The notes: generated by a model not told the origin, from the letters alone. Numbered from the stretch's first letter, positions 15,389 through 24,704 are shown. The stretch is DNA of 33,019 nt from Spirochaetota bacterium (GCA_016932015.1 JAFGDQ010000081.1:1-33019), one strand, 5' to 3'. Program-made: numbers and translations.

Positions 15389-16599
15389 TATATCATCTTT
15401 TCAACTGCTGATTTAATTCTGTCCACACCTTTTATGATATTTTCATCTGATGTTGCAAATGACAGGCGGAGATGACTGTCTGAACCGAACTCAACACCCG
15501 GTACAGCCGCTACTCCGGCCTCCTGAATTAGATATGAGCAAAGAGCAGAAGAATTATTTACGTCCTGATATTTTGCTTTTACAGAGTCCCAGCCTTTATG
15601 TTTTAATACACCGGTTATATTCGGAAAAGCGTAAAAGGCTCCGTCCGGTTTATTGCAGGTGATTCCTTCAATTGCATTTAATCCGTCGATTATTATTTTC
15701 CGCCGTCTGTCAAAAACTTCGAGCATTTTTTGTATAATAGACTGATCTCCGGAGAGTGCCTCAAGTGCAGCCCATTGAGCTATTGATGTCGGGTTTGAAG
15801 TTGACTGGCTTTGAATTATTTCCACTTTTTTTATAATATCCTGACTGGCTGCCATATAGCCTATTCTCCATCCTGTCATGGAATAGGTCTTTGATACTCC
15901 ATTTAAGACAATCGTTTTATTTTTTATTTCGTCGCTGATGTTTGCGATATTTGTAAAAGTATTGTTATCGTATATCAGCGATTCATAAATATCGTCGCTT
16001 ATAATAGCAATATCATATTCTGCTAAAACATCTGCAATTGCTTTCAGCTCTTTTTTGTTATACATTGATCCGGTCGGATTGGAAGGCGAATTAATAACAA
16101 TTGCTTTTGTTTTATTGGAAATAACAGCTTTTATTTCATCAGGAGTTACTTTAAAATTATTTTCCTCGCGGGAATTCAGAATAACAGGATTCCCTCCTGC
16201 AAGAAGTACAATGGAAGGATATGAGACCCAGTAAGGGGCAGGAATTATAACTTCATCTCCGTCATTTAAAAAAATCTGCATAAGGTTATAAAATGAATGT
16301 TTCCCGCCGCAATTTACGGTTACATTTGAAGTCTCATAGGAAAGATTGTTATCTTTTTTGAATTTTTTTGCAATAGCTTCTTTTAATTCAACTATACCGC
16401 CGGCAGGTGTGTACTTTGTTTTTCCGGCATTAAGAGCTCTTACGGCTGCATCTTTAATAAAATCCGGAGTATCGAAATCAGGCTCTCCTGATCCGAAACC
16501 GATAACATCAACACCTTTTGCCTTAAGTGAATTGGCCAGAGCTGTAATAGCAAGAGTCGGTGAAGGTTTGACCTTCAGGATTCTTTCTGAAAAATTCAT
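15388..16599 (-). CDS. class I PLP aminotransferase, aspartate aminotransferase type
   Basis: Subgroup 1-gamma aspartate aminotransferases convert aspartate and 2-oxoglutarate to oxaloacetate and glutamate. The 403-residue protein has GSGEPDFDTPDFI (36-48), GKTKYTPAGGIVELKEAI (59-75), the APYWVSYPSI loop and SPSNPTGSMY (171-180). The PLP lysine is Lys237 in NGVSKTYSMTGWRIGY, with Arg245 beside it. The C-terminal LRLSFATSDENI contains the substrate-carboxylate arginine. All key residues are present. Close relatives include prephenate and kynurenine aminotransferases, so substrate range is uncertain. It stands alone, with a terminator directly after the stop. Confidence 0.92.
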   Translation of the reverse strand: MNFSERILKVKPSPTLAITALANSLKAKGVDVIGFGSGEPDFDTPDFIKDAAVRALNAGKTKYTPAGGIVELKEAIAKKFKKDNNLSYETSNVTVNCGGKHSFYNLMQIFLNDGDEVIIPAPYWVSYPSIVLLAGGNPVILNSREENNFKVTPDEIKAVISNKTKAIVINSPSNPTGSMYNKKELKAIADVLAEYDIAIISDDIYESLIYDNNTFTNIANISDEIKNKTIVLNGVSKTYSMTGWRIGYMAASQDIIKKVEIIQSQSTSNPTSIAQWAALEALSGDQSIIQKMLEVFDRRRKIIIDGLNAIEGITCNKPDGAFYAFPNITGVLKHKGWDSVKAKYQDVNNSSALCSYLIQEAGVAAVPGVEFGSDSHLRLSFATSDENIIKGVDRIKSAVEKMI

Positions 16600-16849
16600 A
16601 TTAGTTATGCCTTCTTTATATTGTCAAATTTCGGTACAGTACCGGAACTGCTGCGTAATAATAATTATTGAGTATCAGGTAAAGTTAAAAAAGGTTATTC
16701 GCTTCATTACTTATGTCAAGTTTTAAATATGACTTATTTAAAAAATGATGTCAATGTTTACTGGTTTTTTATTTTTTTATTGTTACAATTCAGCTGTTGC
16801 CAGTCAATGCGCGAAACTATAGCTGAATAGTTATCTTTTATTTCAAATT

Positions 16850-17851
16850 TTAATTTTTATTCAATGTTATAAACGGTTCATCATTTTTTAATATAACATT
16901 TATAATTCCATTTCTGTTCATTCTTGCAAGATAACCTAGCGTTGACCCCATGTGCAGAAAACCGCTGTTCTTTTCTCCATAAATTTTCTGTGTCAGCTTT
17001 TTTAACCCGATTTCATTTTCTTTTTCGAGCAGCTTGTAAAAAATTTCGGATCTTCTTTCTTTCTTTTTTATTTCCAGTGCCATTTTTTTATAGGGATCTG
17101 TAATGGGCGCTCCATGTCCGGGGAGAATTATGTTAATATCAAGCGCTTCAAGTTTTTTTATGGATTCGATGTAAAGAGTCAGGTTATCCAATTCCCCGTT
17201 ATTTTTATTGAATATTTCTTTAATTCTATGTGATATTATTTCACGGAAATCATATCCTACAAAGGTTGATTGTTTTGACAAGATATGGTCTCCTGTGAAT
17301 AGAATCTTTCTATCCTCTTCATACAGGCATATATGTCCTTTCGCATGACCGGGAGTGCTTATAACCCTGAGTCTGACTTTTCCTGTATCAATGTAATCTC
17401 CGTCTTTAACTCTTTTATCAATTTTATCAATTTCCAATCCGGATTCACGGGCAATGATATTTCTGATTTCTTCCGCAAGTTCAGGATCATAAGAAGGCAG
17501 GTTAGCTTTGAGTTCTTCCGTAGAAGTATGAAAATTATCAAGGAATTCGGCTGCTGCTGATGAAGCGATGCTAAACCCTCCGCAGGCCTGTTTTATTTTT
17601 TTATTTCCTGAGAAATGTTCAATATGTTCATGAGTATTTATTATATATGATACATCAGTAATATTCCTGTTTATTGTTTTTAATAGACGCGAAATTGTAT
17701 TAAGAGAATCAATGTCTCCAAGACCTGTGTCGATTAATGCCGGTTTATCTCCGTCAATAAAATATATGCTTAGTTGTTTTACACTGGAGAAGGGCAGGGG
17801 TAAATATATCCCGTATATTTCATCACTGATTTGTTTGATTGTATTGTTCAA
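16850..17851 (-). CDS. metallo-beta-lactamase-fold hydrolase with C-terminal helical domain
   Basis: The 333-residue protein carries the MBL-fold metal motifs in order: DTG (41-43), THEHIEH (73-79), a lone His in STPGHAKGH, the FTGDH aspartate and LPGHG near residue 245. In the first motif the metal-binding Asp of HxHxDH is Glu78 instead. About 80 residues after the catalytic domain form a helical region ending in a winged-helix-like strand (MNRNGIINVILKN), as in the LACTB2/glyoxalase II-like group of nucleases and thioesterases. No signal peptide is seen. The neighbours are not co-directional partners with an obvious pathway, so the substrate is unknown. Confidence 0.85.
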   Translation of the reverse strand: MNNTIKQISDEIYGIYLPLPFSSVKQLSIYFIDGDKPALIDTGLGDIDSLNTISRLLKTINRNITDVSYIINTHEHIEHFSGNKKIKQACGGFSIASSAAAEFLDNFHTSTEELKANLPSYDPELAEEIRNIIARESGLEIDKIDKRVKDGDYIDTGKVRLRVISTPGHAKGHICLYEEDRKILFTGDHILSKQSTFVGYDFREIISHRIKEIFNKNNGELDNLTLYIESIKKLEALDINIILPGHGAPITDPYKKMALEIKKKERRSEIFYKLLEKENEIGLKKLTQKIYGEKNSGFLHMGSTLGYLARMNRNGIINVILKNDEPFITLNKN

Positions 17852-17975
17852 GGTCTTTCTCCATACAACAAAGAAGAATTTATGAAAAATGGCAGGTATT
17901 ATATTCTTCCTGTTTGAAGGAATGTAAATAATTTGTAGTTATATCAGTCAAGAATAAAATTACCCTATTATTAAC

Positions 17976-18004
17976 TTGACAAGCCGGTTTTTTATAAAAT
18001 TAAT
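17976..18004 (+). promoter_or_regulatory. candidate promoter for the small beta-barrel gene
   Basis: TTGACA (17976-17981) is followed after 17 bases by ATTAAT (17999-18004), about 80 bases before the start at 18086. The -10 is approximate in AT-rich DNA. Confidence 0.4.
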
Positions 18005-18085
18005 AGTTAATAAATTAGTAAAGTTACACAATTATTATCTTCTGTGTTAAGTCCTGGGGAAAAATACTATTTTAAGGAGAAAAAC

Positions 18086-18649
18086 ATGACTCACAAATTT
18101 AAAGCATTGAGCATAATATTATGTGCTTTTGTATTCTTGTTTACGGTTTCGGTTTTACCTGCAAGCAGTGAAACGGATACTCTGGATATCGGAGTTAGCG
18201 GTAATCTGTGGCTTTCTGGTACAATTGATGTTGAAGGTTATGATCTTGATAAGGATGCCGGGTTTTTGTTCAAGGGTTATATTGATACTATTATAGTTGA
18301 TAAAATATGTATAGGCGGATTTCTGCATTTTGCACCGTCTGTTGAAATTGAAGACGATTCCGGAAAAATGTATGAATTGGGAGGTGCTTTTAAATACCGT
18401 GCAATGCTCGGTAAAATGCCTCTGAAAATAGGTATTGGCGTAGGATACAGGAAATTGACAACTGATGATTTAGATGATGATATTGAGGGACTGGGAATTA
18501 ATGCCAGTGCTGAACTGCAGTTTGATATTAACCAGAAGTTCAAGCCTTTTGTTGAGCTGGGCTTCCTGAGCCAGCCTGCAGGCGGAAATGATGATGTGGA
18601 CGTTACATGGTCTCCGATTTTTTATCTTGGCGGTGGAGTAGCTTTTTAA
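18086..18649 (+). CDS. small predicted outer-membrane beta-barrel protein
   Basis: The 187-residue product has a clear signal peptide (residues 1-28: basic MTHKFK, a hydrophobic LSIILCAFVFLFTVSVL core, and ASS-E as the probable cut). It then has about eight amphipathic beta strands: LDIGVSGNLWLSGTIDVEG, FLFKGYIDTIIV, IGGFLHFAPSVEI, GGAFKYRAMLG, KIGIGVGYRKL, INASAELQF, FKPFVELGFL and PIFYLGGGVAF. It ends in phenylalanine, the BAM recognition signature. I chose ATG 18086 because AAGGAG at 18074-18079 precedes it; the frame is open further up to 18044 but lacks a site there. Size fits an OmpX/OmpW-like eight-strand barrel. Function is unknown. Confidence 0.78.
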   Translation: MTHKFKALSIILCAFVFLFTVSVLPASSETDTLDIGVSGNLWLSGTIDVEGYDLDKDAGFLFKGYIDTIIVDKICIGGFLHFAPSVEIEDDSGKMYELGGAFKYRAMLGKMPLKIGIGVGYRKLTTDDLDDDIEGLGINASAELQFDINQKFKPFVELGFLSQPAGGNDDVDVTWSPIFYLGGGVAF

Positions 18650-18695
18650 AGAATAATTATAATCTCTTCGTACTTAATTCACCGAAGCTTGCTGT

Positions 18696-18802
18696 GACCA
18701 TTTCTTATAAAAGTGGGCCTACTCAAAGGGAAAATTTCGTATCCCCGTCGGCTTTCGGCAGGGATACGGAATTGCGGTTCTGTGTTTTAAGTAATTCTGG
18801 TC
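18696..18802. repeat. nested inverted repeats between convergent genes
   Basis: An inner hairpin pairs CGTATCCC (18738-18745) with GGGATACG (18761-18768), with further pairs inside the loop region. About 30-40 bases out on each side are imperfect outer arms: GACCATTTCTTATAAAA (18696-18712) and the complement of TTTTAAGTAATTCTGGTC (18785-18802). It may be a terminator for the convergent barrel and RND genes, or a small non-autonomous repeat. There is no T run after the inner stem. Confidence 0.4.
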
Positions 18803-18837
18803 AATCTTAAAGCATATTGTAATATCATATTTATTAT

Positions 18838-21800
18838 TTATCTTTGTGTCTTTGATATACGGGTTTTGTTTATTATATTTTTAAAGATAGAAATCAGATT
18901 TCTCATCAGTCTGCCTGCACCCGACTTAATGTCTTCTGAAATATAATAGAATGTCGGTACAAGAACCAGAGTAATTATTGTAGCAAAGATCAAACCGTAT
19001 CCGAATGACAGAGCGAGAGGTGCTACAAAGTAGTTCATTCCTCCAAGTCCGTATATTGTCGGGAAAAGGCCGAGTACTGTTGTGCCTGATGTTAACAGGA
19101 CAGGCCGCAGTCTCATTACACCTCCCTCTATAAGGGCTTCCTTTAAAGGCAGTCCTTTATTCCTGAGTCCGTTGATAAACTTAACAAGTACCAGAGTATT
19201 GCTGACTATAACTCCTGCAAGGGAGAATATTCCCAGCATACTCATAAAAGACAAAGACTGCCCGTGTACGAAAACAGCCAGAATAACTCCTACAAGCGAG
19301 AATGGAATTGCGATCATAACAACAAGCGGCAGCATGAGTGAACCGAAATAAGCAGCAATTATTATATAAATAATCACCAGGGCGATTAAAAACAGATTAC
19401 CGAGGTCTGACATACTTTTATTAGTATCTTCCTGTTCACCTCCGTAGCTGATTGAATATTCCGGATATCTGTATTCAATATCCTTGAATTTTTCAGCAAG
19501 CATTTTGTTAACTTCAATGGACGTAATGACTTTTGTGTTAACTTCTCCCTGAACCTGAACGAGCTTTTTATAATTAAGGCGGTTAATAAACGCAGTACCG
19601 TATTCTTTATCAACTGTTGCAATTTTATTTAACGGAATCAAGCCGCCGTTTTGATTGGCAACCATTACTTTATTAAGACTGCTTTTACGTGTTCTTTCTT
19701 TTTCCGGGAAACGAACGCGGATTCCGACCTGATCTTCACCCTGTTGAACTTTTGTTGCTACAGCACCTTCGTAGGACGCATTGAGAATTATTGCGGCATC
19801 ATATGATGATAGTCCGGTTCTTGCTGCCATTACCTCGTCAATTGTATATCTGTACTCAAGCTTACCGGGTTCAGTATCAATTTTAATGTCGTAAACACCT
19901 TCTACTGTTTTTAAATAACCGTCATATTCTTTCGCTATTTTCTGAAGAACATCAAAGTCATCTCCCCTGATTTCTACATTTACAGGTTTTCCCACTGGAG
20001 GGCCGCCTGAACCAAGATCAGTTCTGATAATCATTTTATCATCAAAAATGCCTTTTTTGCGGGCGTCATCTACACTTTGCCGAATAGCTTTTACAATTTC
20101 CCATGCAGTTCGTTCACGCTTTTTTTCTGTGGTAAGGAAAAGCAGTACAGTAGATTTATGCGATCCTTCTCCAGGCTGCGGATCGAGTATGCCAAAGTCT
20201 TCAACTCCTATGCGGATTCTTAATGCCGAGAATTCATCTTCTCTTACTGTATCGGATATGATTTTTTCAATCTTTTTCATTTCCCTGAGATTCGCATTCA
20301 GGTTAGTTCCCTGAGGCATGTAAGTCCTGATTTCAATTTCATCTTCACCGCCATCGGACATAAATTCAAAACCTACTTTTCCGGAACCGACAAGAGAAAG
20401 GCTTCCGAAAAGAAGAATGAGCAAAAAAACCAATGTAACGTATCTATGCTTAATAGCATGTTCAAGCAGTGATCTGTATTTATGCTGAAATTTCCCGAAT
20501 AGGCCTGTTTCGTAACCTTCTTCGATTTCTTTTAATTCTTCTTTTGTTTTTTTCTTTTTAGGTTCTCTCGCGAAAATATTTAAATGAGTCGGCATAATAA
20601 ATAGTGCGGTAACAAGGGATGCGGCAAGGCATACAAGTACTACAACCGGAATCGCTTTTGTAAATTTTCCAAAAATTCCGGTAAGCATGGCAAGAGGTGT
20701 AAATGCTGATACAAGACATAGAAAAGTGACAATAAGCGGTAAGGCTACTTCTGAAGTTCCTGCCTGAATTGCCTCCTTAAGTTTGTACCCGAGCTCAAGA
20801 TAGCGATGCGTATTCTCTGTAACAACAATGCCAAAATCGACGATCATACCAAGCACCATTACCATTCCGAAAAGACTGACAACATTGATAGTGAGACCGG
20901 CTATGTTCAGTCCAATGAATCCGATCATGAAAGATAGCGGGAATCCTATCATTACAACAGATGCCATACGGGTGCCCAGCAATACATAAAGTATGGCTGC
21001 AAGCAGTATAAAACCTGTTAATGCGTTTACCAGTACAGATTCTATCTGCTCTCTTGTCAGATCGCTTGTATCATTAAAAGTTTTTATTTCTATATTATCA
21101 TCATGAGTGAATTCTTTCAGCTTTTCATATATTCTGTCAGCTGTCCTTATTTCATCTGCACTTCGTTTTTTGTTTACTGTGAATACAATTGCGTTGTTTT
21201 GATTTACCCGTTCATAGGTACCTGGTTCCTTAAAGGTATCTTTTACTTTGCCGTGTACAGTAATATCCCTGATCCTGGTTACGTAACCCAGGTCATTCGA
21301 CCATATTGCAGTATTCTCAATATCTTTCGTATTTCTGTACTGGTTTTTTGTTTTAAGCAGATATTCCTTGTCTCCTATTCGAAGTTCTCCCCCGGGAAGG
21401 TCTATGTTCATTTGCTGCAGTTTGTATAATACATAGTTCAGTCCAATACGTGAGTTTATGAGTTTTTGTATGTCAACTTCAACGAGGTATTCCCTGTCAA
21501 GAAGGCCGTAATCTTCAACTTCTGCGACCCCTTCTATTTCATAAAGATAATCCTCAAGACGGTCGGCAGTTTCATATAGATCCTTATAGCTTACATTTTC
21601 ATCTTTACCATAAACGGCCACATTCATAACAGGAGTCTTATCCAGCTTTAATTCTTCAACTATAGGTTTTTGTGCACCTTCCGGCAGCCCGTCAACAAGT
21701 TCAACTGTATCTTTGATGTCCTGCACTGTCTGAGGAATATCCGGATTCGACATCTCTATGTAAACAACAATAACAGAAGCATTCTCAATATTATATGAGC

Positions 21801-22053
21801 GTACTTTGTCAATCCAGTCAATCTCCCGGAGTTTTTTTTCAATAGGTATTGTAACAAGTTTTTCAACTTCGCTTGGAGAGGCTCCGGGATAAATGGTTTT
21901 AATTGTTACCATGTCAAAATTGACCTGTGGAGCAGCTTCTCTGTTCATATTAAATACTGTTGATAATCCCAGAACAATTGTCAGGAATACAACAAGGTTT
22001 ACAAATAGTTTCTGTTCAGATAAAAAGCTAATTATCTTTTTCATGATTATCAT
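18838..22053 (-). CDS. RND-superfamily efflux permease (AcrB/HAE1-like)
   Basis: The 1071-residue inner-membrane protein has the RND plan of 12 membrane helices and two large periplasmic loops. TM1 lies near 15-33. The porter signature MNREAAPQVNFDMVTIKTIYPGASPSEVE (spanning residues 36-64) is followed by TM2-6 at 340-490, a second loop after 555 and TM8-12 from 885. TM4 reads LGMIVDFGIVVTEN (401-414): Asp406 is kept but the second aspartate of the AcrB pair is Phe407. In TM10 the AcrB Lys940 position is Ser951 in GVIVSNTLVLVKF. The gene starts eight bases after the TolC stop and ends the operon; no periplasmic adaptor gene is next to it. The start ATG is close (four bases) to GGGAG; Met4 is an alternative. 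Substrate unknown. Confidence 0.93.
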   Translation of the reverse strand: MIIMKKIISFLSEQKLFVNLVVFLTIVLGLSTVFNMNREAAPQVNFDMVTIKTIYPGASPSEVEKLVTIPIEKKLREIDWIDKVRSYNIENASVIVVYIEMSNPDIPQTVQDIKDTVELVDGLPEGAQKPIVEELKLDKTPVMNVAVYGKDENVSYKDLYETADRLEDYLYEIEGVAEVEDYGLLDREYLVEVDIQKLINSRIGLNYVLYKLQQMNIDLPGGELRIGDKEYLLKTKNQYRNTKDIENTAIWSNDLGYVTRIRDITVHGKVKDTFKEPGTYERVNQNNAIVFTVNKKRSADEIRTADRIYEKLKEFTHDDNIEIKTFNDTSDLTREQIESVLVNALTGFILLAAILYVLLGTRMASVVMIGFPLSFMIGFIGLNIAGLTINVVSLFGMVMVLGMIVDFGIVVTENTHRYLELGYKLKEAIQAGTSEVALPLIVTFLCLVSAFTPLAMLTGIFGKFTKAIPVVVLVCLAASLVTALFIMPTHLNIFAREPKKKKTKEELKEIEEGYETGLFGKFQHKYRSLLEHAIKHRYVTLVFLLILLFGSLSLVGSGKVGFEFMSDGGEDEIEIRTYMPQGTNLNANLREMKKIEKIISDTVREDEFSALRIRIGVEDFGILDPQPGEGSHKSTVLLFLTTEKKRERTAWEIVKAIRQSVDDARKKGIFDDKMIIRTDLGSGGPPVGKPVNVEIRGDDFDVLQKIAKEYDGYLKTVEGVYDIKIDTEPGKLEYRYTIDEVMAARTGLSSYDAAIILNASYEGAVATKVQQGEDQVGIRVRFPEKERTRKSSLNKVMVANQNGGLIPLNKIATVDKEYGTAFINRLNYKKLVQVQGEVNTKVITSIEVNKMLAEKFKDIEYRYPEYSISYGGEQEDTNKSMSDLGNLFLIALVIIYIIIAAYFGSLMLPLVVMIAIPFSLVGVILAVFVHGQSLSFMSMLGIFSLAGVIVSNTLVLVKFINGLRNKGLPLKEALIEGGVMRLRPVLLTSGTTVLGLFPTIYGLGGMNYFVAPLALSFGYGLIFATIITLVLVPTFYYISEDIKSGAGRLMRNLISIFKNIINKTRISKTQR

Positions 22054-22061
22054 CAGTCTCC

Positions 22062-23657
22062 CTATGAATTATTCTCTTTTTTCTTTTTGATGATTTCCGC
22101 CATATCAATTCCGTATTTTTCAAAAAACCGGTTTTGGGTAATGTCTAACTGAAGCAATGACGCATTGTACCTGATCAATGCCTGAAGCTCTCCCTGCCTG
22201 CTGTCTATAAGTCCATCCAGAGCGTCTCTTATATCTGCTGCTGAGAAGCGGCCTCTGCGCAGGTTCTGTTTCAGGCGTGTATAATATATTTCAGCTTCAA
22301 CTCGTGTTTTTTTTGCTTTTGTATAGACGTTGTAGCTGGTTTTCAACGCATCAATTGAGTTTAATACTTCATTCTGTATTTCTTTCGTTACATTGGACAA
22401 TTCAAGCCGCGCCTGTTTGAGCATAATTTCACCATTGCGTTCATTTGTCTGCTGTTCTTTATTGTCGAGTGGCAAAGTCATGGAAATTGTAGCTTCATAA
22501 TTCGGGTATTTTGTTGATGTTGAATCCCCGTAAGAATCGTTTACATGATCCCGCTGGCCTAATGCCGTAACTGATAATCCGGCTTTTAGTGATGGCAGGG
22601 CGTCATTTTTATAAACTTCCAGAGCCATTTCCGCGTTTTCTAAGGCTAGTTTTGCCTGGGTATAGTCGGCTCTTTTTAAATATGCAGTTTTTAATGCATT
22701 TTCAATATCAATTTCAGGAAGTTCGTTAGCTAATACAGCAACGGAGTCTTTCACTGTCTCCGGATTATCTATGTTAAATTTGAGAAGAAAATTTCTTTCT
22801 TTTTCTTTTAAAGAATATTCAGTCTGGGAAAGTTTCAGCTCGCTAGAGGCAACAAGTGAGTTCCAGTAATTTAAATAGAATGATTCGTTTAAACCGAGAT
22901 TTACATTGCTCTGAACAATTGATCTTACTTTAATAGTTTCCCGGTATTTTAGCTCGGCATTTTTACTGGCCGAATACGCAACAGCATAATCCCATGCGTT
23001 TATAATAGCATCCAGTGAAAGCAGTGAAACATTATACAAAGTAATGTCCCGGACAATTTTTTCTTTATTCTTCAGCATGGATTCTGTTCGTCTGTCCTGA
23101 TAACCGAGAATATTTTTAAGCAGTTCCTGTTCAGCTTTAACAAAAAAGGCTGTCTGATGATATTCCGTATCTCCGTAATCAGGAACCATATCAATAGTAT
23201 TTATATAACTATGTTTTACTCCGGCTGTTAATGTTGTTCCTGAGGAGAATCCTTTTGCAACAGCAACAGTAGCTGAGCGTTCCATCTGTCCTGTTCCTGA
23301 AAATCCGGTTACAGCATCATCCGGGTATTTGGAATCTTTGACTTTTCCATCTACAACGAGTACAGGAGAATATTTAGTCTGGAATTTAGTATAATCTGAA
23401 TCAGCCATTGCAGCATCAAAAACGATCTGTGCTATATTCTCATTATGTTCAATAATGTAGCGAAGGACCTCTCCAAGTTCATATTCCTTATTGTCAAATT
23501 TAAATTTTATGTTAGAAGAGGTCTGTATTGTAAATGGCTCAATTGCAGATCTATTATAAAAATTATTTTTTTTTAGATTTTTATCTTGTGCAGTCAGAGA
23601 GATCGACACTGACATAATAAGGAAAATTGTAGTAACTTTTAAAACTCTTACTTTCAT
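22062..23657 (-). CDS. TolC family outer-membrane efflux protein
   Basis: The 531-residue product has a signal peptide (1-23, ending LTAQ), then the two long coiled helical repeats of TolC proteins. The first runs through LGEVLRYIIEHNENIAQIVFDAAMADSDY and the second through ALKTAYLKRADYTQAKLALENAEMALEVYKN. Beta segments such as LPSLKAGLSVTALGQ and YPNYEATISMTLPLDN span the outer membrane. The C-terminal helix LLQLDITQNRFFEKYGID is typical. It lies one base after the TetR stop and eight bases before the RND gene, so all three share one transcript. It should form the outer-membrane exit duct for the RND pump, though the adaptor that normally joins them is absent here. Confidence 0.9.
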   Translation of the reverse strand: MKVRVLKVTTIFLIMSVSISLTAQDKNLKKNNFYNRSAIEPFTIQTSSNIKFKFDNKEYELGEVLRYIIEHNENIAQIVFDAAMADSDYTKFQTKYSPVLVVDGKVKDSKYPDDAVTGFSGTGQMERSATVAVAKGFSSGTTLTAGVKHSYINTIDMVPDYGDTEYHQTAFFVKAEQELLKNILGYQDRRTESMLKNKEKIVRDITLYNVSLLSLDAIINAWDYAVAYSASKNAELKYRETIKVRSIVQSNVNLGLNESFYLNYWNSLVASSELKLSQTEYSLKEKERNFLLKFNIDNPETVKDSVAVLANELPEIDIENALKTAYLKRADYTQAKLALENAEMALEVYKNDALPSLKAGLSVTALGQRDHVNDSYGDSTSTKYPNYEATISMTLPLDNKEQQTNERNGEIMLKQARLELSNVTKEIQNEVLNSIDALKTSYNVYTKAKKTRVEAEIYYTRLKQNLRRGRFSAADIRDALDGLIDSRQGELQALIRYNASLLQLDITQNRFFEKYGIDMAEIIKKKKENNS

Positions 23658-23658
23658 T

Positions 23659-24438
23659 CTAATTTTCTCCAGCTAATAAATGTTCATCGTTAAATAATTT
23701 GGCGATAAGCAAGATTATTGCATCGTATGATATTATTTCTTTATTGTTGCTTTTTGCAATATAAGTATCAATTATACGCACTAAATCATCCGGTAATTTC
23801 GATATATGATCAAGTTTATCAGGCCTCATAATTTTTTTCAGTGTTGTGTCTATGCAATACTCTGAGTAGGTTTTGTAAAATGGGGAAGGGAAAAATTCTT
23901 CTTCTTCCGGGGTTCCTTCCAAAATATAATGTAGAGATATTTGCTGAAACACTGTCAGAGTAAGCTCCAAAGTAAAATAGGACGGATATTTCACATCAAA
24001 CATTTTTTCTTTATTACCCTGTTCAATTATTTTTATAATATACCTTTCCATAAAAAAGGCATTTTGGGCTGTAGCAATATTAAGCACCATCTTGCCATCG
24101 GCCATAATACGATGGAATAACCTGATAATATTGTGTAATTTACTACTGAAAGTATATTCGAGGATCGTATAAAGAATAACCTGAATTTTTTCGACAGGAG
24201 TGCATTTACGATGATAAGGGATAACTGTAATGTCATTAAAATGATATGGATTTGTCATATGATGAATTATTTCTTTAATCAAATTCTCTTTTGTTCCGAA
24301 ATGATAATGCAACAGACCGGTTGTTACTCCTGCTCTTTGTGCTATGGAACTTGTTCTTGCTCTGCCAATACCTACTTCTGCCAGTTCATCAAGAGTTGCT
24401 TTTAAAATTAGTTCTTTTGCTTCTTTCGCATCTTTCAT
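23659..24438 (-). CDS. TetR/AcrR family regulator of the RND-TolC operon
   Basis: The N-terminal domain (1-60) is a standard TetR helix-turn-helix: LILKATLDELAEVGIGRARTSSIAQRAGVTTGLLHYHFGTKENLIKEII, with the recognition helix near TTGLLHYHF (39-47). The remaining 200 residues are a helical ligand domain. At 259 residues it is longer than the usual 190-220. It is the first gene of the operon with tolC and the RND pump. Palindromic operator sites lie between its start and a good promoter, so it very likely represses its own operon, relieved by an unknown pump substrate. Confidence 0.9.
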   Translation of the reverse strand: MKDAKEAKELILKATLDELAEVGIGRARTSSIAQRAGVTTGLLHYHFGTKENLIKEIIHHMTNPYHFNDITVIPYHRKCTPVEKIQVILYTILEYTFSSKLHNIIRLFHRIMADGKMVLNIATAQNAFFMERYIIKIIEQGNKEKMFDVKYPSYFTLELTLTVFQQISLHYILEGTPEEEEFFPSPFYKTYSEYCIDTTLKKIMRPDKLDHISKLPDDLVRIIDTYIAKSNNKEIISYDAIILLIAKLFNDEHLLAGEN

Positions 24439-24451
24439 AATCTGCCTCTTC

Positions 24452-24505
24452 TGACTAAATAATCAATTTGACTGATTAAATAGTCAGTTTGATTAACTAT
24501 TTAAT
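24452..24505. promoter_or_regulatory. TetR operator cluster upstream of tetR-tolC-RND
   Basis: Near-palindromic units repeat: TGACTAAATAATCA (24452-24465), TGATTAAATAGTCA (24473-24486, within the palindrome TGACT-8-AGTCA at 24469-24486) and GATTAACTATTTAAT (24491-24505). They lie just downstream of the -10 of the promoter below, where a repressor would block transcription. Confidence 0.6.
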
Positions 24506-24509
24506 TAAT

Positions 24510-24538
24510 AAGATATACTCTCAGCCTTTTTCCGTCAA
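24510..24538 (-). promoter_or_regulatory. candidate promoter of the tetR-tolC-RND operon
   Basis: On the minus strand TTGACG (24538-24533) and TATCTT (24515-24510) are 17 bases apart. The operator cluster follows immediately, then the tetR ATG at 24438. Confidence 0.55.
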
Positions 24539-24704
24539 TATTTTTGATGAATTTTTATAATCTTTTCAGAATTTTAATTTTTTCGGGATTCTTTTCCTGG
24601 CAGACAACAGAGCTGTTTTCCGGAATTTACGATTAAAAGTTACTTCTTTTAAAATTCGGTTTATTTAAAATGAAAGCTTTTTTATCGCAGCTAATAATAT
24701 CTTT

